From Candidatus Poseidoniaceae archaeon (GTDB lineage Archaea > Thermoplasmatota > Poseidoniia > Poseidoniales > Poseidoniaceae): a stretch of 64,000 bases of DNA. The stretch is from the NCBI GenBank assembly GCA_938084675.1, contig CALKGM010000006.1, positions 26,464-90,463 on the forward strand, in the 5' to 3' direction. A program made the translations under genes and the position numbers. The stretch's first letter is position 1; every line of letters starts with the position of its first letter. Positions 17,412 to 26,009 of the stretch are shown here, in pieces. Below the pieces are notes generated by a model. That model was not told the DNA's origin and searched no databases. It was given only the letters and a program-made list of their open reading frames with translations.

Positions 17412-18139
17412 TGGGTGGATACGGAGATGTACAACTACTACGAGAAGATGGTTCACGCCTAGACGGGCGAAAACTGGATGAAATGCGACCGGTGAAAATC
17501 GAAGCAGGTATTCTACCCGCTGCAGATGGCTCAGCCATGGTCACTCACGGACTCAATGTTGCTGTTGCAGCCGTTTACGGTCCAATGGAAGCACATCCAA
17601 GAAAGATTCAGCGCCAAGATCGAGCAGTAATTGATGTTCGTTACAACATGGCTCCTTTCTCAACCTCTGACCGAATCCGACCTGGATTCAACCGTCGCTC
17701 ACGTGAAATCTCTAAGGTCACTGCGGAAGCTCTTGAATCGGTAGTTTTGGTAGAACGATATCCTCGGTCAAAGATCCGAGTTGAAATCGAAATTCTCGCT
17801 GCAGAAGCAGGCACTCGTTGCGCTGGAATCACTGCGGCTGCTGTCGCTCTGGCCGACGCTGGAATTCCAATGCGCGATTTGATTGTTGGAGTAGCTTCGG
17901 GAAAAATCGAGGACACAGTTGTTCTTGACCTGGACAAAGCAGAAGACAACTACGGTCAAGCAGACCTACCTGTTGGAATTTTGCCCAACACCGGTGAAAT
18001 TGCGTTCCTCCAAATGGACGGCGACCTTTCACCTGATGAATACAACCTCGCTATGGAATACAACTTCAAGGCTGCAAAGGAAATCCATGAAGTCATGGTT
18101 GATGCCTTGCAACGACGGTACCAAGGAGGTGACGTCTGA
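17411..18139 (+). CDS. rrp41: Exosome catalytic subunit Rrp41
   Basis: A 242-residue RNase PH-domain protein. It carries SRLDGRKLDEMRP at the N-terminus, the RNA-binding Arg cluster RPGFNRRSREIS, and the catalytic acidic region DLDKAEDNYGQADLPV, where the conserved Asp residues hold the metal. These features mark the active phosphorolytic subunit, unlike Rrp42. With Rrp42 it forms the (Rrp41-Rrp42)3 ring for 3'-5' phosphate-dependent RNA decay and tailing. It is translationally coupled on both sides by one-base stop/start overlaps. Confidence 0.95.
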   Translation: MGGYGDVQLLREDGSRLDGRKLDEMRPVKIEAGILPAADGSAMVTHGLNVAVAAVYGPMEAHPRKIQRQDRAVIDVRYNMAPFSTSDRIRPGFNRRSREISKVTAEALESVVLVERYPRSKIRVEIEILAAEAGTRCAGITAAAVALADAGIPMRDLIVGVASGKIEDTVVLDLDKAEDNYGQADLPVGILPNTGEIAFLQMDGDLSPDEYNLAMEYNFKAAKEIHEVMVDALQRRYQGGDV

Positions 18140-18924
18140 TGCCTGAACTCGTCCCTAGTTTGCTACGACAGGAACTTGCTCGCCTTGCTGAAGAAGATGC
18201 TCGTCTTGATGGCCGTGGCCGTTGGGAAGCTCGTGAAATCACTCTAGAAACCGATTGCCTCTACAATGCAGAAGGTTCTGCAAAGGTAACCATGGGAGGA
18301 ACCATCGTTTACGCAGGAGTCAAGTTTGAACTTCGCACTCCTTGGCCAGACCGACCCACACAGGGCTCGCTCATGTGTGGAGCAGAACTCCGTCCTGTTG
18401 CTGGACGAAAGTACGAACCAGGTCCTCCATCGCCTCAATCCATTGAGCTCAGCCGTGTAGTTGACCGAGGAATCCGTGAATCCGGATGTATTGACATGGA
18501 AAGTCTGTGCATCGTACCCGGTGAGAAAGTGTGGGGTGTCATGATCGATATCCACGTCCTTTCCGACCAAGGTAACATCTTCGATGCATGCGGCCTAGCC
18601 GCTATCGCTGCTTTGCGCACTGCGGTCGTTCCTGCGGAACGTTTTGACGTCGGCGAAGATCACAAGCTCCAAGTGAGCAGTACTCCGATTATGGCGTCCT
18701 ACACACGAGCAGGCGGCCGATTCGTTTACGACCCATCTGAAGAAGAGGAATTGGGAGGCGACGAGCGCATTCACATTACGCTCGGAGATGAAGGGCACCT
18801 CCACTCTTTACAGAAGGGGCTAAAAGGGGTATTCACTCCCGCTGAGTTTGCTGAGATATTCGATGAGGCTCAGAAGCACTGCGTTGTACTTCGAAAACTT
18901 GTAGCAAAAGAGGAGGGGAACTGA
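18139..18924 (+). CDS. rrp42: Exosome non-catalytic subunit Rrp42
   Basis: A 261-residue RNase PH-domain protein that pairs with Rrp41. It has DARLDGRGRWEAREIT, GGTIVYAGVKFELRTPWPDRP, SRVVDRGIRESGCIDME and WGVMIDIHVLSDQGNIFDAC, all typical of Rrp42. The catalytic Asp pair of Rrp41 is not conserved, so it should be structural while completing the RNA-binding channel. The start codon overlaps the rrp41 stop (TGATG). The end carries GAGGAGGGG, which serves as ribosome-binding site for the TTG-initiated L37Ae gene. Confidence 0.95.
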   Translation: MPELVPSLLRQELARLAEEDARLDGRGRWEAREITLETDCLYNAEGSAKVTMGGTIVYAGVKFELRTPWPDRPTQGSLMCGAELRPVAGRKYEPGPPSPQSIELSRVVDRGIRESGCIDMESLCIVPGEKVWGVMIDIHVLSDQGNIFDACGLAAIAALRTAVVPAERFDVGEDHKLQVSSTPIMASYTRAGGRFVYDPSEEEELGGDERIHITLGDEGHLHSLQKGLKGVFTPAEFAEIFDEAQKHCVVLRKLVAKEEGN

Positions 18925-19290
18925 TTGGCAAAGCGAACACAGAAAGCCGGAGCAACAGCACGATTTGGTGCACGATATGGTGTCTCAGTACGTCGAAACG
19001 CAGGTTCAGCAATGGCAAAGCGTTCCCGTAAATACACCTGTCCTGTTTGTCAATATCAGAAGGTTGAGCGTCAATCTGTTGGTATCTGGGTCTGTAAGAA
19101 GTGTGACCATACCTTCGCCGGTGGCGCATGGGAACCGTTCACTCGGGCATCCGAAGCCAACAACAGAATTCTACGACGGTCCGTTGACGGTGCAACCACC
19201 GCTGACATGGCCTTCATCGCACAGGAAGCTGCAATGAACTACGAGCGAGAGCTCGCAGAAGGCAAGCACGCCAGCGAAGAGGAAGAGTGA
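18925..19290 (+). CDS. rpl37ae: 50S ribosomal protein L37Ae (eL43) with C-terminal extension
   Basis: The start is TTG at 18925, immediately after the rrp42 TGA and eight bases after a GGAGGGG site. The first residues MAKRTQKAGATARFGARYG are the canonical L37Ae N-terminus. The zinc ribbon is CPVCQYQKVERQSVGIWVC followed by KKC, then the diagnostic AGGAW. At 121 residues it is longer than the usual 70-95: about 35 residues after the core form a predicted helix and an acidic end (SEEEE). It is a large-subunit protein. In many archaea rpoP follows here; in this window pcc1 follows directly. Confidence 0.93.
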   Translation: MAKRTQKAGATARFGARYGVSVRRNAGSAMAKRSRKYTCPVCQYQKVERQSVGIWVCKKCDHTFAGGAWEPFTRASEANNRILRRSVDGATTADMAFIAQEAAMNYERELAEGKHASEEEE

Positions 19291-19311
19291 GCATCACTTG
19301 GTGGTGTCGAA

Positions 19312-19536
19312 ATGTGGCACCTCTCCTTAATCGTCACCTCAAGGTCCAATCTTGATACTCAGTCACTATGTGCAGCACTTGCTACTGATTGTGAAACGAA
19401 TTGGGTTAACCCTGAATCCTTTGAATTGAACCTCACAGAATCAAAATGCAAAGACCTTCGCGCTATGTGGAACACAAGGATGAGGGGCCTGATTGCCACT
19501 GATGAAGTGTTGAAGGTCTTCGCAAAGCATTCTTGA
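19312..19536 (+). CDS. pcc1: KEOPS complex subunit Pcc1
   Basis: A 74-residue protein of the size of archaeal Pcc1. An N-terminal beta strand (WHLSLIVTS), a helix (DTQSLCAALATD), two strands (FELNLTESKCKDL) and the conserved ending helix RAMWNTRMRGLIATDEVLK match the Pcc1 pattern, in which DLRAxxNtxlRxLxxxEEV is diagnostic. Pcc1 is the dimerising, tRNA-binding subunit of KEOPS, which makes t6A37 in tRNA with Kae1 and Bud32; those are not in the window. A GGTGGTG motif precedes the ATG. Its place between L37Ae and prefoldin beta agrees with archaeal gene order. Confidence 0.8.
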   Translation: MWHLSLIVTSRSNLDTQSLCAALATDCETNWVNPESFELNLTESKCKDLRAMWNTRMRGLIATDEVLKVFAKHS

Positions 19537-19568
19537 ACCATCGCACGGTCCAATAAACAGGTGAGAGC

Positions 19569-19886
19569 ATGGAAAACCTAGAACAACTTCAATTGGTCGT
19601 CGGAGAGGTTCAGGCTGCTCGTCAACAAGTCAGTAGTGTTCGTGCCCAAGTTCAAGAGCTTCAAGGAACAATTACTGCGGTTCAAAACCAACCGCCTCAC
19701 CTTGCACTCCATCGACAACTCGGTGGCGTTTTGGTTGAAGTTGCTGACCGTGACGTCCTTCTTTCGGAGTTGCAAGAAACTCTTTCTGCATTAAATATTC
19801 ATTTGGAACGATTCACAGAACGTGAACTTCAATTGGTTCAAACGTATGATGAACTCAAGAAATCACTTCAAGGGGCCCCGGAATGA
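19569..19886 (+). CDS. pfdB: Prefoldin subunit beta
   Basis: A 105-residue protein made of two long coiled-coil helices joined by a short beta turn (about residues 43-66, where LHRQLGGVLVEVADRDVLL gives the typical hairpins). The segment HRQLGGVLVEV corresponds to the conserved YK-VG-LLV region of prefoldin beta. Two alpha and four beta subunits form the jellyfish-shaped holdase that passes clients to the thermosome. A GGTGA site sits before ATG 19569, and its stop overlaps the next gene as ATGA. Confidence 0.9.
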   Translation: MENLEQLQLVVGEVQAARQQVSSVRAQVQELQGTITAVQNQPPHLALHRQLGGVLVEVADRDVLLSELQETLSALNIHLERFTERELQLVQTYDELKKSLQGAPE

Positions 19887-20884
19887 GTTTGCTTGATGAG
19901 GGACGTGTTGAGGACCTCAATACTTTCCATGCTTGGCTCATGAAGGCAGTTGAACGTGGCCCCGTTGCAGTGATTACCGGTAAAAATGGTGATATGGATA
20001 CGGTTGGCTCAGCAGTTGCTCTTGCTTCTTCTCACCCTCATCTTATGGCTTGTGGCCTGCATCTAGGCCGTATCGCAAAGAAAATGGTTGAGCACCACAG
20101 GGCTCCATTTAGGAAATTGACTCCACACCATCGTGCTTGGCCATCAGACCTCGCTGGCCTCATCGTCGTTGATGCAGCAGCTGAAAGTCAAACGGGGCTC
20201 ACGTTGCCCGATGTCCCTAAGTGCATTTTAGATCATCATGCAACCAATGATTGGAACCTCGGAGACACTGATCTTGCATTGCGTTGGGAAGTCAAAGCAA
20301 CAACTGAGTTGGTTGCTGATTACTTGTTCAACCACTCTCTTGAGACGTTAACACCACAAGTTTGTGAGTTTTTGCTCGCTGGCCTCATCACCGATACTGG
20401 ACGTTTCCGACACGCAAACCATGGATCTTTTTCAACTGCAGGAGCCTTGATTCGACATAGCAATATTGACTATCAAACCTTCATTCAATTCATAGAAGAG
20501 GAAACCATTTCACCAAGTGAACGGGGTGCGATAATTCGTGGTATGAACCGGACTGAATTAACAGAAGCTGGTCCATGGTCTCTTGTTCGCACTCGTTGTG
20601 GAACACTTGAGGGCAAGGTGGCTTCGCTTCTTTCATCCATAGGTGCTGACGCAGTTGTGGTCACGCGACAAAGAGATGGACAAACCCGTCTCACAGTTAG
20701 AGCGCCTCGCTCCAGCGTCAATCATGGCTTACACCTTGGGGAAATTATGGCCGAAGTCGCAAGCAATATTGGTGGAGACGGGGGCGGTCATGATGGGGCT
20801 GCAGGCTGGTCAGGTTCAGCAGATCCAGTTGCTGCAGAATCGGCTTTTATCGATGCACTAGCACGAACGAAACGTAAGGAATGA
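19883..20884 (+). CDS. DHH-family phosphoesterase
   Basis: A 333-residue DHH/DHHA1 protein. Motifs: a first motif NGDMDTVGSA with metal-binding Asp residues, LIVVDAAAES, the family signature ILDHHATND, LLAGLITDTGRFRHAN, and a C-terminal DHHA1 glycine-rich motif GGDGGGHDGAAGW. Such archaeal proteins act as exonucleases or nanoRNases, or cleave cyclic dinucleotides. The substrate cannot be told from sequence. It starts inside the pfdB stop (ATGA) and ends inside the next start (ATGA), so the three genes form one unit, a common archaeal arrangement. Confidence 0.88.
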   Translation: MSLLDEGRVEDLNTFHAWLMKAVERGPVAVITGKNGDMDTVGSAVALASSHPHLMACGLHLGRIAKKMVEHHRAPFRKLTPHHRAWPSDLAGLIVVDAAAESQTGLTLPDVPKCILDHHATNDWNLGDTDLALRWEVKATTELVADYLFNHSLETLTPQVCEFLLAGLITDTGRFRHANHGSFSTAGALIRHSNIDYQTFIQFIEEETISPSERGAIIRGMNRTELTEAGPWSLVRTRCGTLEGKVASLLSSIGADAVVVTRQRDGQTRLTVRAPRSSVNHGLHLGEIMAEVASNIGGDGGGHDGAAGWSGSADPVAAESAFIDALARTKRKE

Positions 20885-21960
20885 ATATCATGACGATTAT
20901 TGAAACACCACAGGGACCTGGTCACTTCGTGTCCAAGTGGCGGTCTGAGGGACCTGTTGACAGCAACACTTTGGAACTCTGGAAGGATGAGATGGAATGG
21001 CCTTCATGGCTCCCGCTTGCAGAGGCAGCCCTCTTTTTGGACGCTCCGGAATTGCTGGATACAATGGATTCGCTTCTCAGTCCTGCTGAACGGTCGGTTC
21101 TGGGGTTGGTTCGCCGAAGGTGGCTTGGTGATACCCATCTTCTTGAACCAATTGAAACAGCGTTAGAAATAACACGTAATCCCGAAACTCGGGACCTTGC
21201 CCTAGAAGGTCGTCTTCGGATGGAACGTGGTCTTGTTCGTTATGAAGCAGGAGACATTGAAGGCGCCGATGAAGATTTGACTTGGGCAGAAACTCGGCTA
21301 AAATCAGTGGCTCGTGCAAGCCGTGACCACGACCTATCCTTGCTGAACAAGGCCGCTTATCATCTTGCACAAGGTGAAAATCTGATGGCTCTACAAGTCT
21401 ATGGCGACATTTCGAGGACCGGGGGTCATGCTCACGAAACCGTTGCTATTTCTCGATTAGGTGCAAGTAGGATTCGTTACGCAATCGGACATTTTTTTGA
21501 TGCGGGCCGCCATGCCTGGAATGCACACAAACACGCAATCCTCGCGCACCAACACCATATGGCAATTGAGGGTGGCTCAATGTTCATTGAACTTGCATTG
21601 GAACACATCGATGATTCTGCCCCACCCATGAGTGTTCAAGTTGAAAGCGCTAAACCCGTTGATCTTGATGAAGAACGTCCTCTTTTGGCCGTACAAATGA
21701 ATGATGTTACAAGCATCTTCGAATGGTGTATTAAACACATGGAGGAAGGATACAGCGGTCCAGAGCGCCCAGATGTGAGAGCCATGCTTTTGATTGCTCA
21801 CAAACTGGATCGCATGGAAGTGTTTGAAGCGTTGATGACCAACCCTGAAGTTGTACAGGATCCAATGCTCGCTGCCGTTGCTCAGGCATGCTGTGATGAC
21901 AATGACGAGACTGCAAGGTTGGCTTGGGCAAGTCGCCTTTCAGCCTTGACCTTACTTTGA
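20881..21960 (+). CDS. Helical-repeat (TPR-like) protein, function unknown
   Basis: A 359-residue protein made almost only of amphipathic helices. The segments around 80-190 show TPR-like spacing of Ala, Gly and Tyr residues (ETRDLALEGRLRMERGLVRY, then DADEDLTWAETRLKSVARAS-like helices). There is no signal peptide and no enzymatic motif, so it may be a scaffold. It is translationally coupled to the DHH gene. Its last nine bases overlap the convergent Nudix gene. The helical-repeat reading is by eye. Confidence 0.65.
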   Translation: MNIMTIIETPQGPGHFVSKWRSEGPVDSNTLELWKDEMEWPSWLPLAEAALFLDAPELLDTMDSLLSPAERSVLGLVRRRWLGDTHLLEPIETALEITRNPETRDLALEGRLRMERGLVRYEAGDIEGADEDLTWAETRLKSVARASRDHDLSLLNKAAYHLAQGENLMALQVYGDISRTGGHAHETVAISRLGASRIRYAIGHFFDAGRHAWNAHKHAILAHQHHMAIEGGSMFIELALEHIDDSAPPMSVQVESAKPVDLDEERPLLAVQMNDVTSIFEWCIKHMEEGYSGPERPDVRAMLLIAHKLDRMEVFEALMTNPEVVQDPMLAAVAQACCDDNDETARLAWASRLSALTLL

Positions 21961-22362
21961 TTTCACAATGGAGAAGTAATTTGCGAGTTCTTCAAATTCT
22001 TCTTCCGTCCATTCAATTACTGGTGGTGTTCGTCCCCACCACTTAACCGCTGCAACCTTTTCATCACGAACCGTCCATGAACTCTTCTCTGTTGGTGGGA
22101 CCACAACATGACCAACCCAACCCTTTGGATAGTAGGTTTTGTTCCAAGAAACGATCCTGCCTATCATTCCGGTTTCTTCTTTCAATTCCCTTAGCAAGGC
22201 ATCCTCCGGCTGCTCATGTTCTTCCAAATGGCCGCCAGGTATCTCCCAACCTCTTTGGGGATGTTCTACGAACAGAATCCTTCCGCCTTGACCCATTGGG
22301 GTGAGGGGTTCACCCTCACATGTTACCCAAGCCAGGGCAAAAACTGGTAGGTCGGAATCCAT
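21952..22362 (-). CDS. Nudix hydrolase
   Basis: A 136-residue protein with a complete Nudix box at about 43-65: GGHLEEHEQPEDALLREL followed by KEETGM, fitting GX5EX7REUXEEXGU. It hydrolyses a nucleoside diphosphate linked to another group; the substrate is unknown. A Trp/Pro-rich C-terminal half (WWGRTPPVIEWTEEEF) is unusual and may form part of the substrate pocket. It is the last gene of a minus-strand run with the helical-repeat and UbiD-type genes, six bases after the previous stop. Confidence 0.88.
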   Translation of the reverse strand: MDSDLPVFALAWVTCEGEPLTPMGQGGRILFVEHPQRGWEIPGGHLEEHEQPEDALLRELKEETGMIGRIVSWNKTYYPKGWVGHVVVPPTEKSSWTVRDEKVAAVKWWGRTPPVIEWTEEEFEELANYFSIVKSK

Positions 22363-22368
22363 TATATC

Positions 22369-23388
22369 TCACATCTTAAGTTGTATTTCCCGGAGAATTT
22401 CCTCGGCCCAATTTTCACCATTTGCAACCAATCGCCGTGCCATAAAGAAGGCCTGTTGATAATCTTCAGCGTCGATTAGAGCATCAAGTCGAACCTTGTC
22501 GAGGTGTACGACAACCTCCTCTTCCTCCGCCTTTTCGTCAACAATAAGGTCCGGAGTTGAAACGCGTTTTGTAAGAGCAACCATGCCCTCCAAAAATGAA
22601 TTACGATGTGTAACGGATGGTCCCGACCATGGTGTTGAATCTTCACCATCCATATTCCCTTTCAATCTGGTGAGGAATTGGTCGCGTACTTCCAGATGCG
22701 GCCGCAGTTGTTGAACATGGTCATAACAGGACCATGCATCATCGATTTCTTCTCTCCGTTCGTGCAACCTCCCCATTTCCATCCAAAGTTCATGGTTATT
22801 GGGTCTGTGGGCAAGTAGATGTCGGGCAAGTTCAATGAACAAATTTTCATCACCGGAATTACGAATACGCTCCAATCTCCTACCAAATACAATATTGGCT
22901 CTTTGGTCCCTAAAATCAAGCCGCTTACATCGTTCCGAGAATTCCGATAGAGTAATTGAAAACGCCGAGGAACCTTCTTGTTGATCTTCACTCTCAGTAA
23001 TGAGGGACCACCAAGAATCGGGATCCAGTGGGTCACGAGAAAATGCCGCTTCCAGAAGTTCTCTTCCGACAGCTAAGAAATCAATACCCTTCAACTGATC
23101 AAGATGTTCGGGGTCTCTTCCCAAAATTGAGAAGACATCCTCCATGACCGCATGCAACCCTTCACCGTCTTTGTTAGCAACTTTAAGTTCTGCAAGACAA
23201 CGCCAATTGCGTTCATCTGTGAAATCATGAAGAATAGCCTGCCGTGCATTTTGTTCCGCCCAAGCATAGTTTTCTCGAGCCCGGTCCGGATCTTTCTGGG
23301 CAAGATTGGCAAACTTCTGTGCAGATGACCTGTAGCGATTTCCAAGGTTTCGTCTTGGATGCTGGAGCAGGTCTTGGCTGTCAACCAT
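22369..23388 (-). CDS. Helical-repeat (TPR-like) protein, function unknown
   Basis: A 339-residue, mostly helical protein with TPR-like signatures: ARENYAWAEQNARQAILHD near the N-terminus, then HRPNNHELWMEMGRLHERR and DDAWSCYDHVQQLRPH near 195-235. A C-terminal half is acidic (EKAEEEEVVVHLD). It has no signal peptide or membrane helix. It lies nine bases after the UbiD-type decarboxylase gene and six before the Nudix gene, so it is probably cotranscribed with both. Together with 20881-21960 it makes two unrelated-looking TPR-like proteins on facing strands. Confidence 0.65.
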   Translation of the reverse strand: MVDSQDLLQHPRRNLGNRYRSSAQKFANLAQKDPDRARENYAWAEQNARQAILHDFTDERNWRCLAELKVANKDGEGLHAVMEDVFSILGRDPEHLDQLKGIDFLAVGRELLEAAFSRDPLDPDSWWSLITESEDQQEGSSAFSITLSEFSERCKRLDFRDQRANIVFGRRLERIRNSGDENLFIELARHLLAHRPNNHELWMEMGRLHERREEIDDAWSCYDHVQQLRPHLEVRDQFLTRLKGNMDGEDSTPWSGPSVTHRNSFLEGMVALTKRVSTPDLIVDEKAEEEEVVVHLDKVRLDALIDAEDYQQAFFMARRLVANGENWAEEILREIQLKM

Positions 23389-23397
23389 GTCATCACC

Positions 23398-24669
23398 TTA
23401 TTGGACGGACATGAAACCTTTGCGGTCTACACCAAAATCAATGGTTGCGTCGTATCCGATTTTGGATGTATTTCCGTCTTCATAGCGGGACGGGTCAAGG
23501 GAACTCCCTCTTTGATTTGAGAGAATTAATGTATCCTTGTCTGGCTGCCATCGGGTCATCATTGCCCATTCTACCCGGACTGGATCGGTGATGTCTATAT
23601 CTTCATCAACTACGGTGACAATCTTCATGCTTTTATGACCTGCAAAAGCAGCCTCTATCGCTTTCATTCCGTCATCTGCATTGACTTTCTTAATTTTCAA
23701 CACGGCACCGAGCCAACCACATCCACCTTCGGTCATGTGTACATCAACACACTCTACGACCTTGTTGACTGCAGCCTTGATGGTTGGGGCTCGTGGAAGA
23801 CCCATCAATGTCTTGTGTTCAGCTTCTCCTGGTATCAGTGCATGGAAAATAGGATTGTCTCTGTGACTTACCCCCTCAATTTCAATGACTGGTTCTTGAC
23901 GAATATCGTCAACTGTTCCTGTAATGTCCACGTACGGCCCTTCATCGTCATCCTCGGTGGTAATTCTTCCCCACATGACATATTCGGCGTCAGAGGGGGC
24001 ATGGATTCCGTTTGGAAGCGCAACTAATTTGAGGGGCTTGTTGTATAATTTTTCATGCAATGTAGCCGCAATTGTCAATTCGTCAATATTCTCGTTAAAC
24101 GACATAGCAGCAGCAAGCAACACGACCGGGTCAGGTCCGTTGACAACAGCGATGCTTACTTCGCGTCCCTCTTTCCTCGCATCCATAACCATCGTCCGCA
24201 GATGACGTGGAACAAGCCGAACTACGAGGTGAGTTTTATCTCTCAAAAATTGACGGTGAAACGATACATTTCGTATTCCGTTGTCTTCAGCAATGATAAT
24301 ACTGGCTGAGGAATAACGCCCACGGTCTGCTGGCCAGTGATGGGGGATGGGTAACTGTTCAAGGTTAACCTCGGCTTGCTGGTTTTCCATACAAGGGGCC
24401 TCCTCGGGTTGAATCATTTCAGGAGTGCCTGGGTTGGACATGGCCCAACCTAGCGTGTCGATGTATTCTTCGGGCTCAATTCCAATGGCTTGGCATAATC
24501 GGTCCCGCGTCAACATATTTACGGCGGCTCTGTGTCCGGGGCATTCGGAAATATTGGTGAACACGGTCATGGCATGGCCACTGGCTTGGGAATGATTTAA
24601 CATGCCGTGGCTAAGGCTTATTTCTTCGTCCTCGATTGAAGCAGCGCCGAGATGGTCTCTGAATGCCAT
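23398..24669 (-). CDS. UbiD-family decarboxylase, probable anhydromevalonate phosphate decarboxylase
   Basis: 423 residues from ATG 24669 (MAFRDHLG, the usual UbiD start); the frame extends upstream without a credible start. UbiD landmarks: NVSFHRQFLRDKTHLVV, AEYVMWGRITTEDD with the first catalytic-type Glu, EGPYVDITGTVDD with the second, and GGCGWLGAVLKIKK and SSLDPSRYED near the end. The EGP-VDITGT and HKTLMGLPR forms are those of the archaeal subgroup that, with prenylated FMN, turns trans-anhydromevalonate 5-phosphate into isopentenyl phosphate, the substrate of isopentenyl phosphate kinase (31520-32359). A menaquinone-pathway UbiD is the alternative, since mqn genes are in the window. 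It is divergent from rps12. Confidence 0.8.
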   Translation of the reverse strand: MAFRDHLGAASIEDEEISLSHGMLNHSQASGHAMTVFTNISECPGHRAAVNMLTRDRLCQAIGIEPEEYIDTLGWAMSNPGTPEMIQPEEAPCMENQQAEVNLEQLPIPHHWPADRGRYSSASIIIAEDNGIRNVSFHRQFLRDKTHLVVRLVPRHLRTMVMDARKEGREVSIAVVNGPDPVVLLAAAMSFNENIDELTIAATLHEKLYNKPLKLVALPNGIHAPSDAEYVMWGRITTEDDDEGPYVDITGTVDDIRQEPVIEIEGVSHRDNPIFHALIPGEAEHKTLMGLPRAPTIKAAVNKVVECVDVHMTEGGCGWLGAVLKIKKVNADDGMKAIEAAFAGHKSMKIVTVVDEDIDITDPVRVEWAMMTRWQPDKDTLILSNQRGSSLDPSRYEDGNTSKIGYDATIDFGVDRKGFMSVQ

Positions 24670-24824
24670 AGTCCTGCCAGCGGGCGGAGTCGCTTGAATG
24701 TTGTTCAAAAAATCAAAGGATTGAGAAGTAAAAAAACGAATGACGCCGCCATGAAAGCGTTGTGAATAAGGGATTTGATTAAATAGGGGCGGCAAGTCGG
24801 CGAACTGCTCAATGGGTGATGATT

Positions 24825-25253
24825 ATGGGTAGAGGACTCTTTGCAGGTGCCAAAATGGCCAAAGACCGACAAAAATTCCGTTGGTCAGATCGTCGATATA
24901 AGAAGCGTATGCTCAAGTCCCGAGCAAAGCACGACCCGCTTGCTGGGTCCACTCAAGCCAAGGGTATCGTTATCGAAAAGGTTGGTATCGAAGCCAAGCA
25001 ACCGAACTCAGGTATCCGTAAGGCTGTCAAAATTTCTTTGATTAAGAACGGAAATAAACTCACTGCTTTCGCTCCCGGCGATGGTGCGATCAACTTTATT
25101 GATGAACACGATGAAGTTATGGTTGAAGGTATCGGTGGACGCATGGGTCGTTCATACGGAGATATTCCTGGTGTCCGCTACAAGGTCATTCAAGTCAACG
25201 GTGTTTCCCTTGACGAAATGGTTCGTGGACGAAAGGAGAAGCCAGTCCGCTGA
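24825..25253 (+). CDS. rps12: 30S ribosomal protein S12 (uS12)
   Basis: A 142-residue archaeal/eukaryal-type S12 (S23e-like). ATG 24825 is chosen because GGTGAT lies just before it and the N-terminus becomes [20 protein letters not shown]. The decoding-centre loop [12 protein letters not shown] and the [12 protein letters not shown] segment are conserved. In archaea the usual order is S12, S7, EF-2, EF-1A; here S12 and S7 are adjacent, five to ten bases apart. The upstream 155-base gap shared with the UbiD-type gene holds the promoter. Confidence 0.96.
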   Translation: MGRGLFAGAKMAKDRQKFRWSDRRYKKRMLKSRAKHDPLAGSTQAKGIVIEKVGIEAKQPNSGIRKAVKISLIKNGNKLTAFAPGDGAINFIDEHDEVMVEGIGGRMGRSYGDIPGVRYKVIQVNGVSLDEMVRGRKEKPVR

Positions 25254-25259
25254 GGTGAT
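25252..25259 (+). promoter_or_regulatory. Shine-Dalgarno deciding the rps7 start
   Basis: GAGGTGAT is followed by three consecutive in-frame ATG codons at 25258, 25261 and 25264. The motif itself overlaps the first, so the third, four bases after the motif, is the best start. The same motif spacing recurs before tiaS, mqnA, pfdB and rps12. Confidence 0.6.
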
Positions 25260-25263
25260 GATG

Positions 25264-25878
25264 ATGAGTGATACAGAATCAGAAGTCGAAGAAGTCGTCA
25301 AGCCAATCGCAGGAATCGGAACTCAAGTTTTCGGTAAGTGGGATGCATCAGAAGTGACCTGCAAGGATCCGGGTCTTGCCCCATACATCAATCTTACAAC
25401 TGTCGGTGTCCCTCATACTGGTGGACGACACGCTAATGCATGGTTTGGAAAAGCCAAGCTTTCCGTAGTTGAGCGATACATCAACAAACTCATGCGAACC
25501 GGAAACTACACCGGTAAGAAAATGGGCGCTATGAAAGCATTCGAAGGTGCTCTTGATACCATTGCGGACAAGTCTGGAAACAACCCTCTTCAAGTCTTTG
25601 TAGACGCTATTTGCAACGCTGCTCCTATGGAAGAGATTACAAGAATCAAATTCGGTGCAGTTTCTCAGCCTAAGGCTGTAGATTCATCACCTTCCCGTCG
25701 CCTGGATGTTGCCCTTGCAAACCTCGCACGTGGTGCACAACAAGGTACTCACAAGTCAAAGCGTACCCTCAAGAGTTGCATCATTAACGAGTTGAACAAG
25801 GCTTCAGCTGGTGATGTCACTTCCTACGCCGTTGGTAAGAAGGAAGAACTTGAGCGCATCGCAGCCTCTGCTCGTTGA
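25264..25878 (+). CDS. rps7: 30S ribosomal protein S7 (uS7)
   Basis: A 204-residue archaeal-type S7. It has an acidic N-terminal extension (SDTESEVEEVV), the conserved KAKLSVVERYINKLMR-containing helix, NPLQVFVDAICNAAPMEE, and SSPSRRLDVALANLARGA with the RNA-binding Arg residues, and ends in KKEELERIAASAR as archaeal S7 proteins do. It nucleates assembly of the 30S head. EF-2 would be expected next, but a membrane-protein gene intervenes. Confidence 0.96.
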   Translation: MSDTESEVEEVVKPIAGIGTQVFGKWDASEVTCKDPGLAPYINLTTVGVPHTGGRHANAWFGKAKLSVVERYINKLMRTGNYTGKKMGAMKAFEGALDTIADKSGNNPLQVFVDAICNAAPMEEITRIKFGAVSQPKAVDSSPSRRLDVALANLARGAQQGTHKSKRTLKSCIINELNKASAGDVTSYAVGKKEELERIAASAR

Positions 25879-26009
25879 GTGAGATTCTCTTTGGTTCGCC
25901 CCTTCGTGGTTCGGGCAAGTTGATGCACCCACCAATCTTGATGGTTTTGTTGGGCATTATTCTTTAAACACCGGCGCATGTAATGGTTCTTGAGACAAGG
26001 TGAGATTCT

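Noticed and set aside
19291..19568. A missing rpoP gene between L37Ae and pfdB
   Set aside because: The only coding frame there is pcc1; no frame has the two Cys pairs of RpoP.
24670..24795. Forty-two extra N-terminal residues on the UbiD-type protein
   Set aside because: They have no counterpart in the family and would cover the promoter region shared with rps12; MAFRDHLG at 24669 is the usual start.
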